64,000 nucleotides of DNA, taken from contig NZ_CP012697.1 of assembly GCF_001314225.1 (NCBI RefSeq), forward strand, positions 248,001 through 312,000, written 5' to 3'. Under the pieces are notes generated by a model, which was not told the DNA's origin, searched no databases, and worked only from the letters and a program-made list of their open reading frames with translations. A program made the position numbers and the translations under genes. Shown here piece by piece: positions 31,542 through 40,795 of this stretch (its first letter is position 1; the number at the start of each line of letters is the position of its first letter). The DNA is from Microbacterium sp. No. 7. Its GTDB lineage: Bacteria; Actinomycetota; Actinomycetes; Actinomycetales; Microbacteriaceae.

Positions 31542-32558
31542 ATGACCGGAACCGACGCGCTCTCCCTCGACGGCATCTCACTGCTGCTGGTGTGGACGGC
31601 GATCGCCACCTACCTGCTCGCGTTCATCGCGTACACCATCGACCTGGCCGGGCGCTCCGTCCCCGCCAGCGTCCCGCAGCGGGAGCCGGTCCTGGCCGGC
31701 GCTACCGCACGGGCGGGCCAGCAGACGGACAACGCCCAGAGTGGGTCGGTGGACAGTGTTCGCACGCCGCCCGCGCAGCGTCAACGGCTGCTGTGGGCGC
31801 GGATCGGGACGTCGCTGACGGTCCTCGCGTTCCTGTTCCACCTGGCCGGCACCATCCTGCGCGGCATCGCCGCGGAGCGGGTGCCGTGGGCGAACATGTA
31901 CGAGTTCGCGCTGACCGGCACGGTCTTGATCGTGGCCGTCTACCTGCTGGTGCTGCGCCGCTACGACCTCCGCTTCCTCGGTGCGTTCCTGATCGGCATG
32001 GTGGTGCTGCTGCTGGGTGGCGCGACGGTCTCGTTCTACGTCGAGGTCGTTCCGCTGATGGATCCGCTCAAGAGCGTGTGGCTGGTCATCCACGTCTTCG
32101 TCGCGTCCCTGGCCACCGCCCTGTTCGCGATCGCCTGCGGCATCTCCATCACCCAGCTCCTGCAGGCCCGCCGGGAGCGCCGCACCCGAGCATCCTCGGA
32201 CACTGCCCGCGCCGACGGTCTTGGGTTTCTGCGCACTCTGCCCGCCGCCGACGTGCTCGAGTCCCTCGCGTACCGGTTCGCGATCGTGGGGTTCGTGTTC
32301 TGGACGTTCACCCTGATCGCCGGCGCGATCTGGGCCAACGACTCCTGGGGTCGCTACTGGGGCTTCGATGTCAAGGAGGTGTGGACGTTCGTGATCTGGG
32401 TGCTCTACGCCGGCTACATCCACGCCCGCGCGACCCGCGGCTGGCGCGGCACCCGCTCCGCCTGGCTGTCCATCATCGGGTTCGTCGCGGTGCTGTTCAA
32501 CTTCACGATCGTGAACATGTTCTTCCAGGGCCTCCACTCCTACTCCGGGCTCACATGA
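31542..32558 (+). CDS. ccsB: Cytochrome c biogenesis protein CcsB/CcsA
   Basis: The 338-residue protein has about eight membrane helices. The haem-handling motifs are WANMYEF and the tryptophan-rich loop SWGRYWGFDVKEVWTFVIWV, close to the WGxxWxWDxxE signature of the CcsA/CcmC/CcmF family. It partners ResB in system II haem delivery and ligation. ATG 31542 follows GACGAAGAGGACG; longer readings upstream lack homology. It lies 77 bases after the small 79-residue gene. Confidence 0.92.
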   Translation: MTGTDALSLDGISLLLVWTAIATYLLAFIAYTIDLAGRSVPASVPQREPVLAGATARAGQQTDNAQSGSVDSVRTPPAQRQRLLWARIGTSLTVLAFLFHLAGTILRGIAAERVPWANMYEFALTGTVLIVAVYLLVLRRYDLRFLGAFLIGMVVLLLGGATVSFYVEVVPLMDPLKSVWLVIHVFVASLATALFAIACGISITQLLQARRERRTRASSDTARADGLGFLRTLPAADVLESLAYRFAIVGFVFWTFTLIAGAIWANDSWGRYWGFDVKEVWTFVIWVLYAGYIHARATRGWRGTRSAWLSIIGFVAVLFNFTIVNMFFQGLHSYSGLT

Positions 32559-32687
32559 CCCCGCACCCCTGCCCCGCCCTCTTGCCCGAGCCGAAAGCAC
32601 GCACATGACCCCGATACTCTCGATTCCCGCCACCACGGGTGCGGATGCCACTGAACGCGGACAGCGGTCACTCCGACCGCGACAGGA

Positions 32688-34667
32688 ATGACTCCTCGCG
32701 TCTTGCGGGTCGCAGGGCCTGCGATCCTCGGCGGGGTCGCACTCATCGCCTTGGTCGGGGCGTTGTGGTTCGGTGGGGGTGCTGCGCAGATCCCACTCGG
32801 CGACGCCGGCCCTGTTGTGCGCTGGGGGCTTCCGGTCACGAAACTGGTCGTGAATCTCGCCGCCGCGGGCATGGTCGGTGTGCTCGTGACCGCCTTGTTC
32901 ACGCTGCGGGCCGGTGAGCGCGAGTTCGACGTCGCCCTCGATACCGCGTCGATCTCTGCAGCCCTGTTCACCGTGGCCGCGGGCGCGACCGGGTTCCTCA
33001 CGCTTCTCAGCGTGTTCAACCCGGCCATCGACGCAGGCCCCCAGTTCGGTGCCCAGCTCGGCCGGTTCCTCGTCGAGCTCGAGGTCGGCAGGACATGGCT
33101 GATCACGACGGTCGCCGGCGCCGCCCTCACCGTCCTGACATTCGCCGTGCGGTCCTGGGTCGGGACGCTTCTGGTCGCCCTGGTGGCGGTGGCCTCGCTC
33201 GTGCCGATGGGCACGCAGGGGCACTCCGGCGATGACGCCTTCCACCACGAGGCGATGATGGCGCTCATCCTGCACATCATCGGCGCCGCGGTGTGGCTCG
33301 GCGGGCTCCTGCTGCTCATCGCCGTCCGTCCAGCCCTCGACCGTCGCCGCATCCCCGATCTCGTCGCCCGCTACTCGAGCATCGCTCTGGCCGCGTTCGT
33401 GCTCGTCGCCGTGTCCGGCACGGTGCGCGCCGCCATCGGCCTGCAGGAGTGGTCCGATCTGCTCTCGCCCTATGGCGCGATCTTGGGCATCAAGGTCGTC
33501 GCGCTCGTCGGCCTCGGCCTCTTCGGGGCGTGGTACCGCACCCGCCTGATCGGCAGGATGCGCAGCTCCGACGCGGCATCCCGCCCTTTCTGGATGCTCA
33601 TCGCGTTCGAGCTGGCACTGATGGGTGTGGCCAGCGGCGCCGCCGCAGCGCTGGCCCGCACTCCGCCACCGAACCCGGCCCCGCTTCCCGAGATCCCCTC
33701 GCCGGCAGAACGCCTCACCGGTGCCCCGCTGCCCCCGGAGCTCACGATCGAACGGTGGGTCACCGCGTGGAACGTGGACATGTTGTGGGCGGTGCTCGCC
33801 GGGTTCGCGATCTTCTTCTATCTCGCCGGGGTGTGGCGGCTGCGCCGGCGCGGCGACGCGTGGCCTGTGTATCGCACGATCATGTGGGTCGCCGGCATGG
33901 TGCTGCTGGTCTGGGTCACCGGCGGCGTCGTCAACGTCTACCAGGACTACCTGTTCAGCATGCACATGGTGGGGCACATGCTGCTCACGATGGCGATCCC
34001 GGTGCTGCTGGTCGCCGGCGCCCCGGTGACCCTCGCCGCCCGGGCGATCCGCAAACGCGACGACGGCACCCGCGGCGGGCGGGAGTGGATCCTGTGGGCG
34101 GTGCATTCGCCCGTCGCCCGCATCCTGACGAACCCGTTCGTCGCGGCCGCCCTGTTCATCGGCTCACTGTGGGTGTTCTATTACACCGACCTGTTCCGCT
34201 GGTCGCTGTACGACCACCTCGGCCACCAGTGGATGATCGCGCACTTCCTCATCACCGGCTACCTGTTCGCGCTCTCCCTGATCGGCATCGACCCGGTGCC
34301 GTGGCGGCTTCCCTACGCCGGCAGGCTGCTGCTGCTCATCGGTGTGATGGCGATGCACGCGTTCTTCGGCATCGCCATCATGATGCAGTCGGGGCTGATG
34401 GTCGCCGACTGGTTCGGGTCGATGGGTCGCACCTGGGGTGTCACACCGCTCGAGGATCAGTACACCGGCGGCGGTATCGCGTGGTCGATCGGTGAGATCC
34501 CCACCCTGATCCTCGCGATCACGGTCGCGATTCAGTGGAGTCGCAGCGACGACCGCGAGACCAAGCGGCGAGACCGGCACGCCGACCGCACCGGCGAAGC
34601 CGAGCTCGAGGCCTACAACGCACGCCTCACCGAGCTCGCCGACCGCGATGCTCGCAGCCGCAGATAG
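32688..34667 (+). CDS. CopD-CtaG fusion: copper transport and oxidase assembly
   Basis: The 659-residue membrane protein joins two domains. Residues about 1-320 are CopD-like (LIVAVRPALDRRR-type loop, MGTQGHSGDDAFHHEAMMAL with conserved His). Residues about 350-640 are CtaG-like (FSMHMVGHMLLTMAIPVLLVAGAP, MHAFFGIAIMMQSGLMVADWF, GGGIAWSIGEIPTLIL). This fusion is common in Actinobacteria and imports copper for oxidase assembly or resistance, working with the CopC at 23707. It ends 10 bases before the next gene. Confidence 0.93.
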   Translation: MTPRVLRVAGPAILGGVALIALVGALWFGGGAAQIPLGDAGPVVRWGLPVTKLVVNLAAAGMVGVLVTALFTLRAGEREFDVALDTASISAALFTVAAGATGFLTLLSVFNPAIDAGPQFGAQLGRFLVELEVGRTWLITTVAGAALTVLTFAVRSWVGTLLVALVAVASLVPMGTQGHSGDDAFHHEAMMALILHIIGAAVWLGGLLLLIAVRPALDRRRIPDLVARYSSIALAAFVLVAVSGTVRAAIGLQEWSDLLSPYGAILGIKVVALVGLGLFGAWYRTRLIGRMRSSDAASRPFWMLIAFELALMGVASGAAAALARTPPPNPAPLPEIPSPAERLTGAPLPPELTIERWVTAWNVDMLWAVLAGFAIFFYLAGVWRLRRRGDAWPVYRTIMWVAGMVLLVWVTGGVVNVYQDYLFSMHMVGHMLLTMAIPVLLVAGAPVTLAARAIRKRDDGTRGGREWILWAVHSPVARILTNPFVAAALFIGSLWVFYYTDLFRWSLYDHLGHQWMIAHFLITGYLFALSLIGIDPVPWRLPYAGRLLLLIGVMAMHAFFGIAIMMQSGLMVADWFGSMGRTWGVTPLEDQYTGGGIAWSIGEIPTLILAITVAIQWSRSDDRETKRRDRHADRTGEAELEAYNARLTELADRDARSRR

Positions 34668-34677
34668 GGCGCACTAC

Positions 34678-35073
34678 GTGACGACGAAAGAGGAGCTCGC
34701 CGACCGCTACGGTCGGGGACCGCGGCCCATCCGCCGCCGCGTGTTCTGGGTCACCGTCGCGACGGCGGCAATCCTGTCTGTCGCCGGGCTTTCGTGGCTG
34801 ACTGTCTCGAACTCGCTCGACGACGTCGGATTCGACGAGACCGGATACGAGCTGGTCGATGCGCGCACCGTGACCGTATCCTTCCAAGCCACGCCACCCG
34901 CTGGGACGTCGTTCGCATGCGCGGTGCAGGCATTGGATGAGGACTTCGGCATCGTCGGTTGGCGGGTCATCGAGTACCCCGCGTCCGAGGAGATCACACG
35001 AGCACTCGTGGAGACCATCCCGACCGTCGCGCAGGCAACGACCGGCACCGTGCAATCCTGCTGGGCCACATAG
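34678..35073 (+). CDS. DUF4307 family membrane protein
   Basis: The 131-residue protein starts at GTG 34678 with TTKEELADRYGRG, characteristic of the actinobacterial DUF4307 family. It has one membrane helix (VFWVTVATAAILSVAGLSWL) and a small extracytoplasmic domain with one Cys in FACAVQAL and another in VQSCW. Function unknown. It ends the plus-strand run; the P-type ATPase gene comes convergently 39 bases later. Confidence 0.8.
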   Translation: MTTKEELADRYGRGPRPIRRRVFWVTVATAAILSVAGLSWLTVSNSLDDVGFDETGYELVDARTVTVSFQATPPAGTSFACAVQALDEDFGIVGWRVIEYPASEEITRALVETIPTVAQATTGTVQSCWAT

Positions 35074-35112
35074 CCGCGCAAGGGAGGCCGTCGCCTGCGC
35101 CGGCTGAGTCTC

Positions 35113-37149
35113 TCAAGCGGTGGGCCTGTCTTCGTGGTCGATGCCGTGGTGCTCTTTGCCGCGCTCGAAGTTGAGCAGGCGGAGTGCGTTGCCGACGACG
35201 ATCAGGGTGGAGCCTTCGTGGATGAGTACGACCGCGCCGATGTTCAGGCCGAGGAAGGTGGCGAGGATGAGGAACGCGACGATCGCGAGGCTGGCGATGA
35301 GGTTCTGCCGGATGATGCGGCTGGTGGCGCGGCTGAGCCGCACGGCGAACGGGACGCGGCCGAGGTCGTCGCTCATCAGCGCGATGTCGCAGGTTTCCAA
35401 CGCGACGGTGGAGCCGGCGGCGCCCATCGCGATGCCGACGTCGGCGCGGGCCATCGCGGGGGCGTCGTTGACGCCGTCGCCGACCATCGCGATCGGTCGG
35501 TGGGTTTCGGCGAGGCGGGTGATCTGAGCGACTTTGTCCTCGGGGAGCAGTTCGCCGATCGCGGTGTCGACGCCGACTTCCCGGCCGACCGCGTCGGCGA
35601 CGCGCTGGTTGTCGCCGGAGATCATCACGAGCTGCCCCACGTTCGCGCCCCGGAGCGCGCTGAGCACCTGGGCGGACTCCGCGCGGGACGCATCCATCAC
35701 GCCGACGATGCCGAGGAACCGGTCGCCACGGCGGATGATCATCAGCGTCTGCCCGGAGTCCCGCGCCTGCGTGTACGCGTCGGCGAGCGTGCCGGTCAGC
35801 GCGAGTTGCTGCTCGTCGAACATGCGCAGGTTGCCGACGTCGACCCGCTCGCCGTCGATCGTCGCCGTGACGCCACGCCCGACGACCGCGTTCAGGTCTG
35901 TCGCGGTGAGGCGCTCGGCCTGGGGGACGCGGGGCTCGAGGTCGCGGACGATCGCCTCGGCCAGCGGGTGATCGCTGAGCGCTTCGACAGCGACCAGAGT
36001 GCGGATCAGCTCGGACTCGGGCACGTCGGCGGCGGGGGTGACGGACGTCACCCGGGGGGCACCCCAGGTCAGGGTGCCGGTCTTGTCGAACGCCATCGCC
36101 TTGACCCGCCCGAGCGTCTCGAGCGGGGCGCCGCCCTTGACGAGCACCCCGGCACGCGCAGCACGGGCGACCCCTGCCAGCACCGCGGCCGGGGTTGCGA
36201 TCGCGAGCGCGCAGGGGCTGGCGGCGACGAGCACGGTCATGGCGAGGTAGAACGCGTCGGGGAACGGTTGCGCGAACGCGAGCCAGGAGATCAGGAGGGT
36301 GACGGCGACCCCGAGGATCACGGCGGGCACGTACCAACGCTGGAACCGGTCGATGAACTGCTGTGTGGGGGAGGCGGCCTGGTCGGCGGAGCGGACGAGC
36401 TCGACGACCTTGCTGAGCGTCGAGTCCGCGGAGGTCGCGGTGACCTCGACCTCGAGCACGCCGGACCCGTTCACGGTGCCGGCGAACACACGGTTGGCGG
36501 CGGGCAGGGTGTCGACGGTGCGCATCGCCCGCTCCGGGTCGGCCACCGGCTCCTTCTCCACCGGAATCGACTCCCCGGTGACCGCGGACTGATCCACTGC
36601 GGACACCCCGGAGATCACGAACCCGTCTGAGGGAATGCGGGAGTTCGGGCGGATGACGACGATGTCGCCGACGACGATCTCCTCCACCGGCACCTCCACC
36701 GGCTCGTCCCCGCCGCGGCGCACCAGGGCGCTGCGGGGAGCGAGCTCGGCCAGGGACTCGATGGACTTGCTGGCACGGCTGAGGGCGTATTCCTCGAGCG
36801 CGTGGCCGAGGCTGAACAGGAACAGCAGCACCGCCCCTTCCGCCCACCGGCCGATGAGGGCGGCGCCGATCGCGGCCACCAGCATGAGGAAGTCGACCTC
36901 GAACTTCCCTCGCATCGTCGAGGCGATCGCGGTGCGGAACGTGAAGAACCCACCGAAGAAGTAGGTGGCGAGGAAGAACACCAACGGCCACCCGACCATC
37001 GGCAGCCCCAACGCGAACTCGGCGATCATCCCGCCGGCGTAGGTCACGCCCGCGGCGATCGCGAACCACAGCTCCCACCGGGCCGAACCGTGGGAATGGT
37101 CGTGCGTCTCCGCAGCGGGCGCGGTAGTCGTCGGGGAAGAAGCAGTCAT
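35113..37149 (-). CDS. P1B-4-type metal ATPase (SPC motif)
   Basis: The 678-residue P-type ATPase starts MTASSPTTT at 37149 (an upstream GTG at 37167 is less likely). It has a His-rich N-terminal tail (HDHSHG) but no CxxC metal domain. The sixth-helix-type motif is SPC (311-313), phosphorylation site DKTGT (355-359), TGES at 191-194 and GDGVNDAPAMA. The last helix carries HEGST. SPC plus HEGST is typical of P1B-4 pumps (Co2+, Fe2+ and related; CtpD/CoaT-like). It is divergent from a SmtB-type regulator. Confidence 0.9.
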   Translation of the reverse strand: MTASSPTTTAPAAETHDHSHGSARWELWFAIAAGVTYAGGMIAEFALGLPMVGWPLVFFLATYFFGGFFTFRTAIASTMRGKFEVDFLMLVAAIGAALIGRWAEGAVLLFLFSLGHALEEYALSRASKSIESLAELAPRSALVRRGGDEPVEVPVEEIVVGDIVVIRPNSRIPSDGFVISGVSAVDQSAVTGESIPVEKEPVADPERAMRTVDTLPAANRVFAGTVNGSGVLEVEVTATSADSTLSKVVELVRSADQAASPTQQFIDRFQRWYVPAVILGVAVTLLISWLAFAQPFPDAFYLAMTVLVAASPCALAIATPAAVLAGVARAARAGVLVKGGAPLETLGRVKAMAFDKTGTLTWGAPRVTSVTPAADVPESELIRTLVAVEALSDHPLAEAIVRDLEPRVPQAERLTATDLNAVVGRGVTATIDGERVDVGNLRMFDEQQLALTGTLADAYTQARDSGQTLMIIRRGDRFLGIVGVMDASRAESAQVLSALRGANVGQLVMISGDNQRVADAVGREVGVDTAIGELLPEDKVAQITRLAETHRPIAMVGDGVNDAPAMARADVGIAMGAAGSTVALETCDIALMSDDLGRVPFAVRLSRATSRIIRQNLIASLAIVAFLILATFLGLNIGAVVLIHEGSTLIVVGNALRLLNFERGKEHHGIDHEDRPTA

Positions 37150-37218
37150 GCGACCAGGATACATCACAAGATCATGATATATTGTAGTTGTGAATGATTA
37201 TCGTGGTCGGAGGGCACA
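37150..37218. promoter_or_regulatory. Divergent promoter/operator between metal ATPase and ArsR/SmtB genes
   Basis: The 69-base spacer is clearly AT-richer than its surroundings (ATCATGATATATTGTAGTTG at 37171-37190). It includes a small palindrome ATCATGAT at 37171-37178 and TATATT/TGATTA elements that could be -10 boxes for either direction. The SmtB-type repressor encoded at 37219 would be expected to bind here. Confidence 0.55.
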
Positions 37219-37560
37219 ATGGTGAGCATGGCCGGTACTGAGACGCGTCGGGAAGCAGGCACCCTGTCCGTAGCGGATGCTGAGCGTCTCGCCGAGATCA
37301 TGCAGGCACTGGCGTCACCTGTGCGGCTGCGCATTCTGAGCGCGCTGAGTGTTCAGCCGAGCACCGTGACCGACCTCAGCGAACAGCTGCACATCGGACA
37401 GACGACCACATCGAACCATTTGCGGCTGCTGCGGCATCTGAGCCTGGTCCTTGGCACGCGCGACGGCCGGCACATCCACTACTCGCTCTTCGACGACCAC
37501 GTCTCCGAACTGCTCGAGGAGGCCATCGGGCACCTCGAGCATCTGCCCGGCGGAGGATGA
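37219..37560 (+). CDS. SmtB/ArsR-family metal-sensing repressor (alpha-5 site)
   Basis: The 113-residue winged-helix repressor has LASPVRLRILSALS, recognition helix HIGQTTTSNHLRLLRHLSLV and wing GTRDGRHIHYSLF. In the last helix, DDHVSELLEEAIGHLEHL supplies the D-x-H-x10-H-x2-H spacing of the alpha-5 metal site used by Zn/Co/Ni sensors such as SmtB, CzrA and NmtR. It should release the divergent P1B-4 ATPase promoter when metal is present. Two starts are possible (37219, 37228). Confidence 0.9.
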   Translation: MVSMAGTETRREAGTLSVADAERLAEIMQALASPVRLRILSALSVQPSTVTDLSEQLHIGQTTTSNHLRLLRHLSLVLGTRDGRHIHYSLFDDHVSELLEEAIGHLEHLPGGG

Positions 37561-38197
37561 CGCCTGCCGGAGCTCCCCGATTGACGAGAGTATTCCCGTT
37601 CACGTCGGGGGGCGCTGCTGCGGCCGGGGAGAGCGCGTCGCTGCCGGTTCGGACACGCTGCATGGTGTGTAGCCGATCGCCGCGACGGCCATGAGCTCTT
37701 GTAAGAATCCGCCACTACTCGCGGAATCCTGAACCCGAAACCCCAGCCAACTACCGTGGAATCGCGGCATTCCTCGCCATCTCGAGCGGGAACCTACAGT
37801 AGGTAGGTCGGAGGGCTTCTTCCACCGCGTGGCGGTGCATGGTGCGCCGATCGGCGTCCTGAGACTCGTCGGCGCAGAGCTCGTGGGGGCTCAGGACCCG
37901 ATAGCCGTGTCGGGCGTCTGCGATGATCTCGGGAAGGACCGTTCGTCCCGTTGCCTCATGCAGCGATGCGATTCCTTTGGCCGTCCGCGCGGATGGTGTC
38001 GCCCTCAAGTCGCGGTCGTGACTGCCGGGCACGACGAACGCGGACCGCGTAACTGCACGGTCAGCGCGATCGATTTCTGAACGTGTCCGAGAGCGACATC
38101 GCCCGGGTGCAGCGCCACATCTTCCAGCCTGTCGTGCCCCCCGCAGCAGCCATCGCTGTATGTGGAGCCGGCAGCGATGAAGCCCTCGGCAGACTTC
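37561..38197. other. 637-base gap, no gene recognised
   Basis: Between the SmtB-type gene and the BKACE gene I see only short frames without family features or ribosome-binding sites. Base composition is somewhat lower in GC than in neighbouring genes, consistent with island border debris. No insertion sequence, tRNA or clear repeat was found here. Confidence 0.5.
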
Positions 38198-39010
38198 TTA
38201 CGCGCGGAGGCCAAGGCGGCCGACGGTTTCGTCGACGCTCGCGATCTGTAGATCCAAGGCGTCGGCGAGGGCGATCGTGCGACGCACGAGGGGCCCGTTT
38301 CCCACGGCGAGTTCGCCTCGCCGCAGGTAGAGCGTGTCCTCCAGGCCGGCGCGGGCGTTGGCGCCCATCGCGAGTCCCATCGCGGTGAGCCGGAGGTTGG
38401 CGCGACCGACGGCGATGATCTGCCAGATCGCGTCGGCGGGGAGGCGGCGTGCGAGCGTCAGCAGGTTCTCTGGTGTCGCGGCCGCGCCGCCCGACACGCC
38501 GAGCACGATGCTGAACTGGGGCTGTCCGGTGATGAGGCCCTCGTCGATGAGTCGAAGGCACATGTCGAGGTGGCCGGTGTCGTAGATCTCCATCTCGGGT
38601 TTCACGCCGAGTTCCTGCATCCGGGCGGCGAGGCGCCGTACGTCTGTGGGCGGATTGCGGAACTCGCCGCCCCCGAAGCTCATGCTGCACGGATTGAGCG
38701 TCGCCATCTGCGGCTGCAGCTCCACGAGGCGCGCCCTGTCGGCGAACTCGACGCCGAGCCCGACCCCGGTGGAGACCTGGATGAGGATCGGGCACGCGTC
38801 ACGGATGAGCGATATCGTCCGCTCCGCGATGGCCAGGTCTGCGGTCGGCGCCCCGTCTTCGTCGCGGAAGTGGAGATGCGCGACGGCGGCGCCGAGCTCG
38901 TATGCCTCGACGACGGCATCCGCGATCTCCTGTGGCTGCGTCGGCAGGCTTGGGTTGTCAGAGGTCGTGGCGATCGGACCGGTGGTGGCGACGGTGAGGA
39001 TGACGGACAT
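38198..39010 (-). CDS. BKACE (DUF849) family beta-keto acid cleavage enzyme
   Basis: The 270-residue protein has the BKACE/Kce pattern: TVATTGPIATTSDNPSLP, AAVAHLHFRDEDG (metal His pair HLH), EMEIYDTGHL, and VGRANLRLTAMGLAMGANARAGLED. Members cleave beta-keto acids with acetyl-CoA using a Zn ion. The start ATG 39010 has AAGGAGCTCGCG upstream; an open frame extends about 100 codons further but over the operator and promoter. A TetR-type palindrome lies 48 bases upstream of the start, so it belongs to the TetR regulon. Confidence 0.87.
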   Translation of the reverse strand: MSVILTVATTGPIATTSDNPSLPTQPQEIADAVVEAYELGAAVAHLHFRDEDGAPTADLAIAERTISLIRDACPILIQVSTGVGLGVEFADRARLVELQPQMATLNPCSMSFGGGEFRNPPTDVRRLAARMQELGVKPEMEIYDTGHLDMCLRLIDEGLITGQPQFSIVLGVSGGAAATPENLLTLARRLPADAIWQIIAVGRANLRLTAMGLAMGANARAGLEDTLYLRRGELAVGNGPLVRRTIALADALDLQIASVDETVGRLGLRA

Positions 39011-39057
39011 CGCGAGCTCCTTCGCTGCGGGATCTTTGCCGCAGGCTTGCATGAAAT

Positions 39058-39073
39058 TTGCACTTGAGTGCAA
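39058..39073. promoter_or_regulatory. TetR-type operator, site 1
   Basis: TTGCACTTGAGTGCAA is a near-perfect palindrome in the divergent spacer between the BKACE gene and the oxidoreductase gene. The same half-site TTGCACT occurs at 40715-40732 and 40743-40757, upstream of the TetR gene and the MBL-fold gene. Confidence 0.7.
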
Positions 39074-39139
39074 GATAGCAAGTGGTGACGGCGGGCGCCA
39101 CTTACCCCGCTCGTCACGCTCCGGAGGGAAGGGTCGACA

Positions 39140-40114
39140 ATGCGAGCGATGGCGTGCGACGGTTTCGGCGATCCCGATGTCGTGTACGAGACCGATGTGG
39201 AGCTCCCGCCCGTCGGGCCGCAGGGGGTGCTGGTCAGGATGGCGTATGCAAGCGTCAACCCTGGCGACACCCGGCTCAGGCGAGGATCGTTCTCGGGGAG
39301 GGCGCGGCATCACTTCCCGCTCGTCCTCGGGCTGGACGGATCCGGGGTCGTGGAACAGGTGGGCGCTTCAGGCTCGCCGTTCTCTGTGGGGCAAGCCGTG
39401 TACGGGTTCTTTCTGCACGACTACGTCGGTGACGGCACGTATGCGGAGTACGCCTCGACTCGATCTTCCCGCCTCGCTCCGGTGCCGGCGGGTGTGAGCA
39501 TGCGCGATGCTGCAGCCGTTGCCTGCGCAGGCGGCACGGCGATGGTGCTCGTCGAAGAGCTGGCGCAGGTCGCTTCGGGCAGCCGCGTCCTCGTGGCAGG
39601 CGCTTCGGGTGGCGTTGGGCATTTCGCGGTCCAGCTCGCCGCCGCGGCGGGGGCCGAGGTGATCGCGGTCGCGCGTTCCGAACATCATCGGCTGATGCGC
39701 TCGCTGGGTGCCGCGCACGCGATCGACTACCGTGACCCCTCTCTTCCCGCGATCGTCACGGGTGTCGCGCCCGGTGGTGTCGACGCGGCGATCGACACGG
39801 TCGGCGGTGAGTCGCAGCTCCTGCTCTCCCGGCTGGTGCGAGAGGGTGGCCGCATCGCGTCATGCGTGCACCCCGCGCAGTCCGACGCATTCGCGCGGCG
39901 CGGCCAGGTTCTCGAGTATCGCTTCTTCGAAGCGACACCCTCACGGATGGCTCGTCTCACCCGCCTTCTCTCCGATGGCGGTCTGCATCCTCACATCTCG
40001 CTCGAGTACGAGCTCGATGAGGTCGCCACCGCCCATCGCATGATCGAAGCGGGCGGTGTGGCGGGGAAGATCCTCTTGTCCATCGGCGGGGAAACCGTCA
40101 CTGCGCTGGTCTGA
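39140..40114 (+). CDS. MDR-family NADPH:quinone oxidoreductase-like
   Basis: The 324-residue protein has the quinone oxidoreductase fold: RMAYASVNPGDTRLRRG, LGLDGSGVVEQVG, and the NADPH motif AGASGGVGHFAVQLAAAAG. It has no zinc-binding Cys cluster. It reduces an unknown quinone or enone. It starts 67 bases after the operator palindrome and is divergent from the BKACE gene, convergent with the TetR gene. Confidence 0.88.
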   Translation: MRAMACDGFGDPDVVYETDVELPPVGPQGVLVRMAYASVNPGDTRLRRGSFSGRARHHFPLVLGLDGSGVVEQVGASGSPFSVGQAVYGFFLHDYVGDGTYAEYASTRSSRLAPVPAGVSMRDAAAVACAGGTAMVLVEELAQVASGSRVLVAGASGGVGHFAVQLAAAAGAEVIAVARSEHHRLMRSLGAAHAIDYRDPSLPAIVTGVAPGGVDAAIDTVGGESQLLLSRLVREGGRIASCVHPAQSDAFARRGQVLEYRFFEATPSRMARLTRLLSDGGLHPHISLEYELDEVATAHRMIEAGGVAGKILLSIGGETVTALV

Positions 40115-40667
40115 GTGCACGCAGGATCAGATCCGCGGCGGCATCGACGGCGTCGACGTAGGACGTTCTCGCCTCGCGCACCCATCGGAAGGTGGCGCCC
40201 ATCAGTGCGTCGCTGATCGTCCGCGCAGCGAGAACGATGTCGGTATCGGAGTCGATCGAACCCGCATCCACACCGGCTTGAAGGATGAGCTCGAGGTCGG
40301 GGAGGAGGGTGGACTCGTAGATGATCGGTCCCTTGGCGGCAGCCCATCCGGACATCATCTGCCGTGAGATCTCGGGCTCCGCTTCGACTACCCGCGTGAT
40401 CCCGCGCAGGTAGTCGCGCACGCGCTGCTCGGTGGGAAGCGACTGCGCGTCCCCTGCGTCGATGAGTGAGCGATCGGCCAGGCGCCGAGTCCAGAACATC
40501 GGGATGTCGCTCTTGTTGGGGAAGTAGTTGAAGGCCGTCCTGCGTGACGTGCCGGCGCGCTCGGCGATGTCGGCCATGGTCGTGTTCTCGTAGCCCCGTT
40601 CCGCGAAGAGCGCGGCCGCCGCCTGGTACAGCCGCTCACGTGTGGCAGTGACCGAGGCTCGTTCCAT
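40098..40667 (-). CDS. TetR-family repressor of the catabolic cluster
   Basis: The 189-residue regulator has an N-terminal TetR DNA-binding domain (LYQAAAALFAERGYENTTMADIAERAGTSRRTAFNYFPNKSDI). The C-terminal ligand-binding half is unlike any family I can name. ATG 40667 is followed by ERASVTATRERLY. Two copies of the palindrome lie in the spacer before the start (40715-40732, 40743-40757), and one sits in the distant divergent spacer (39058), so it likely represses itself, the BKACE/oxidoreductase pair and the downstream operon. Its stop overlaps the oxidoreductase stop by 17 bases. Confidence 0.88.
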   Translation of the reverse strand: MERASVTATRERLYQAAAALFAERGYENTTMADIAERAGTSRRTAFNYFPNKSDIPMFWTRRLADRSLIDAGDAQSLPTEQRVRDYLRGITRVVEAEPEISRQMMSGWAAAKGPIIYESTLLPDLELILQAGVDAGSIDSDTDIVLAARTISDALMGATFRWVREARTSYVDAVDAAADLILRALRPAQ

Positions 40668-40714
40668 GTGTGGATACCTTTCTGAACGGGATCTCGTCGG
40701 GATGCTTGACGAAA

Positions 40715-40757
40715 CTTGCACTCGAGTGCAAGATGAACTGGATTGCACTCCAGTGTA
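40715..40757. promoter_or_regulatory. TetR-type operators, sites 2 and 3
   Basis: CTTGCACTCGAGTGCAAG (40715-40732) is a perfect 18-base palindrome. TTGCACTCCAGTGTA (40743-40757) is a weaker second copy, 28 bases centre to centre. They lie between the divergent TetR gene and the MBL-fold gene and match the site at 39058. Confidence 0.75.
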
Positions 40758-40795
40758 GGGATGCGCGATCGCAATCGTCGAGGAGGACGACCGTC

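Noticed and set aside
31578..34106. 842-codon open frame antisense to ccsB and copD
   Set aside because: Same low-complexity shadow pattern with no start signal or domain; the sense strand encodes well-supported membrane proteins.
37751..38080. Overlapping frames of 80-95 codons in the gap after the SmtB-type gene
   Set aside because: No start signals, no domain features and atypical composition on either strand.
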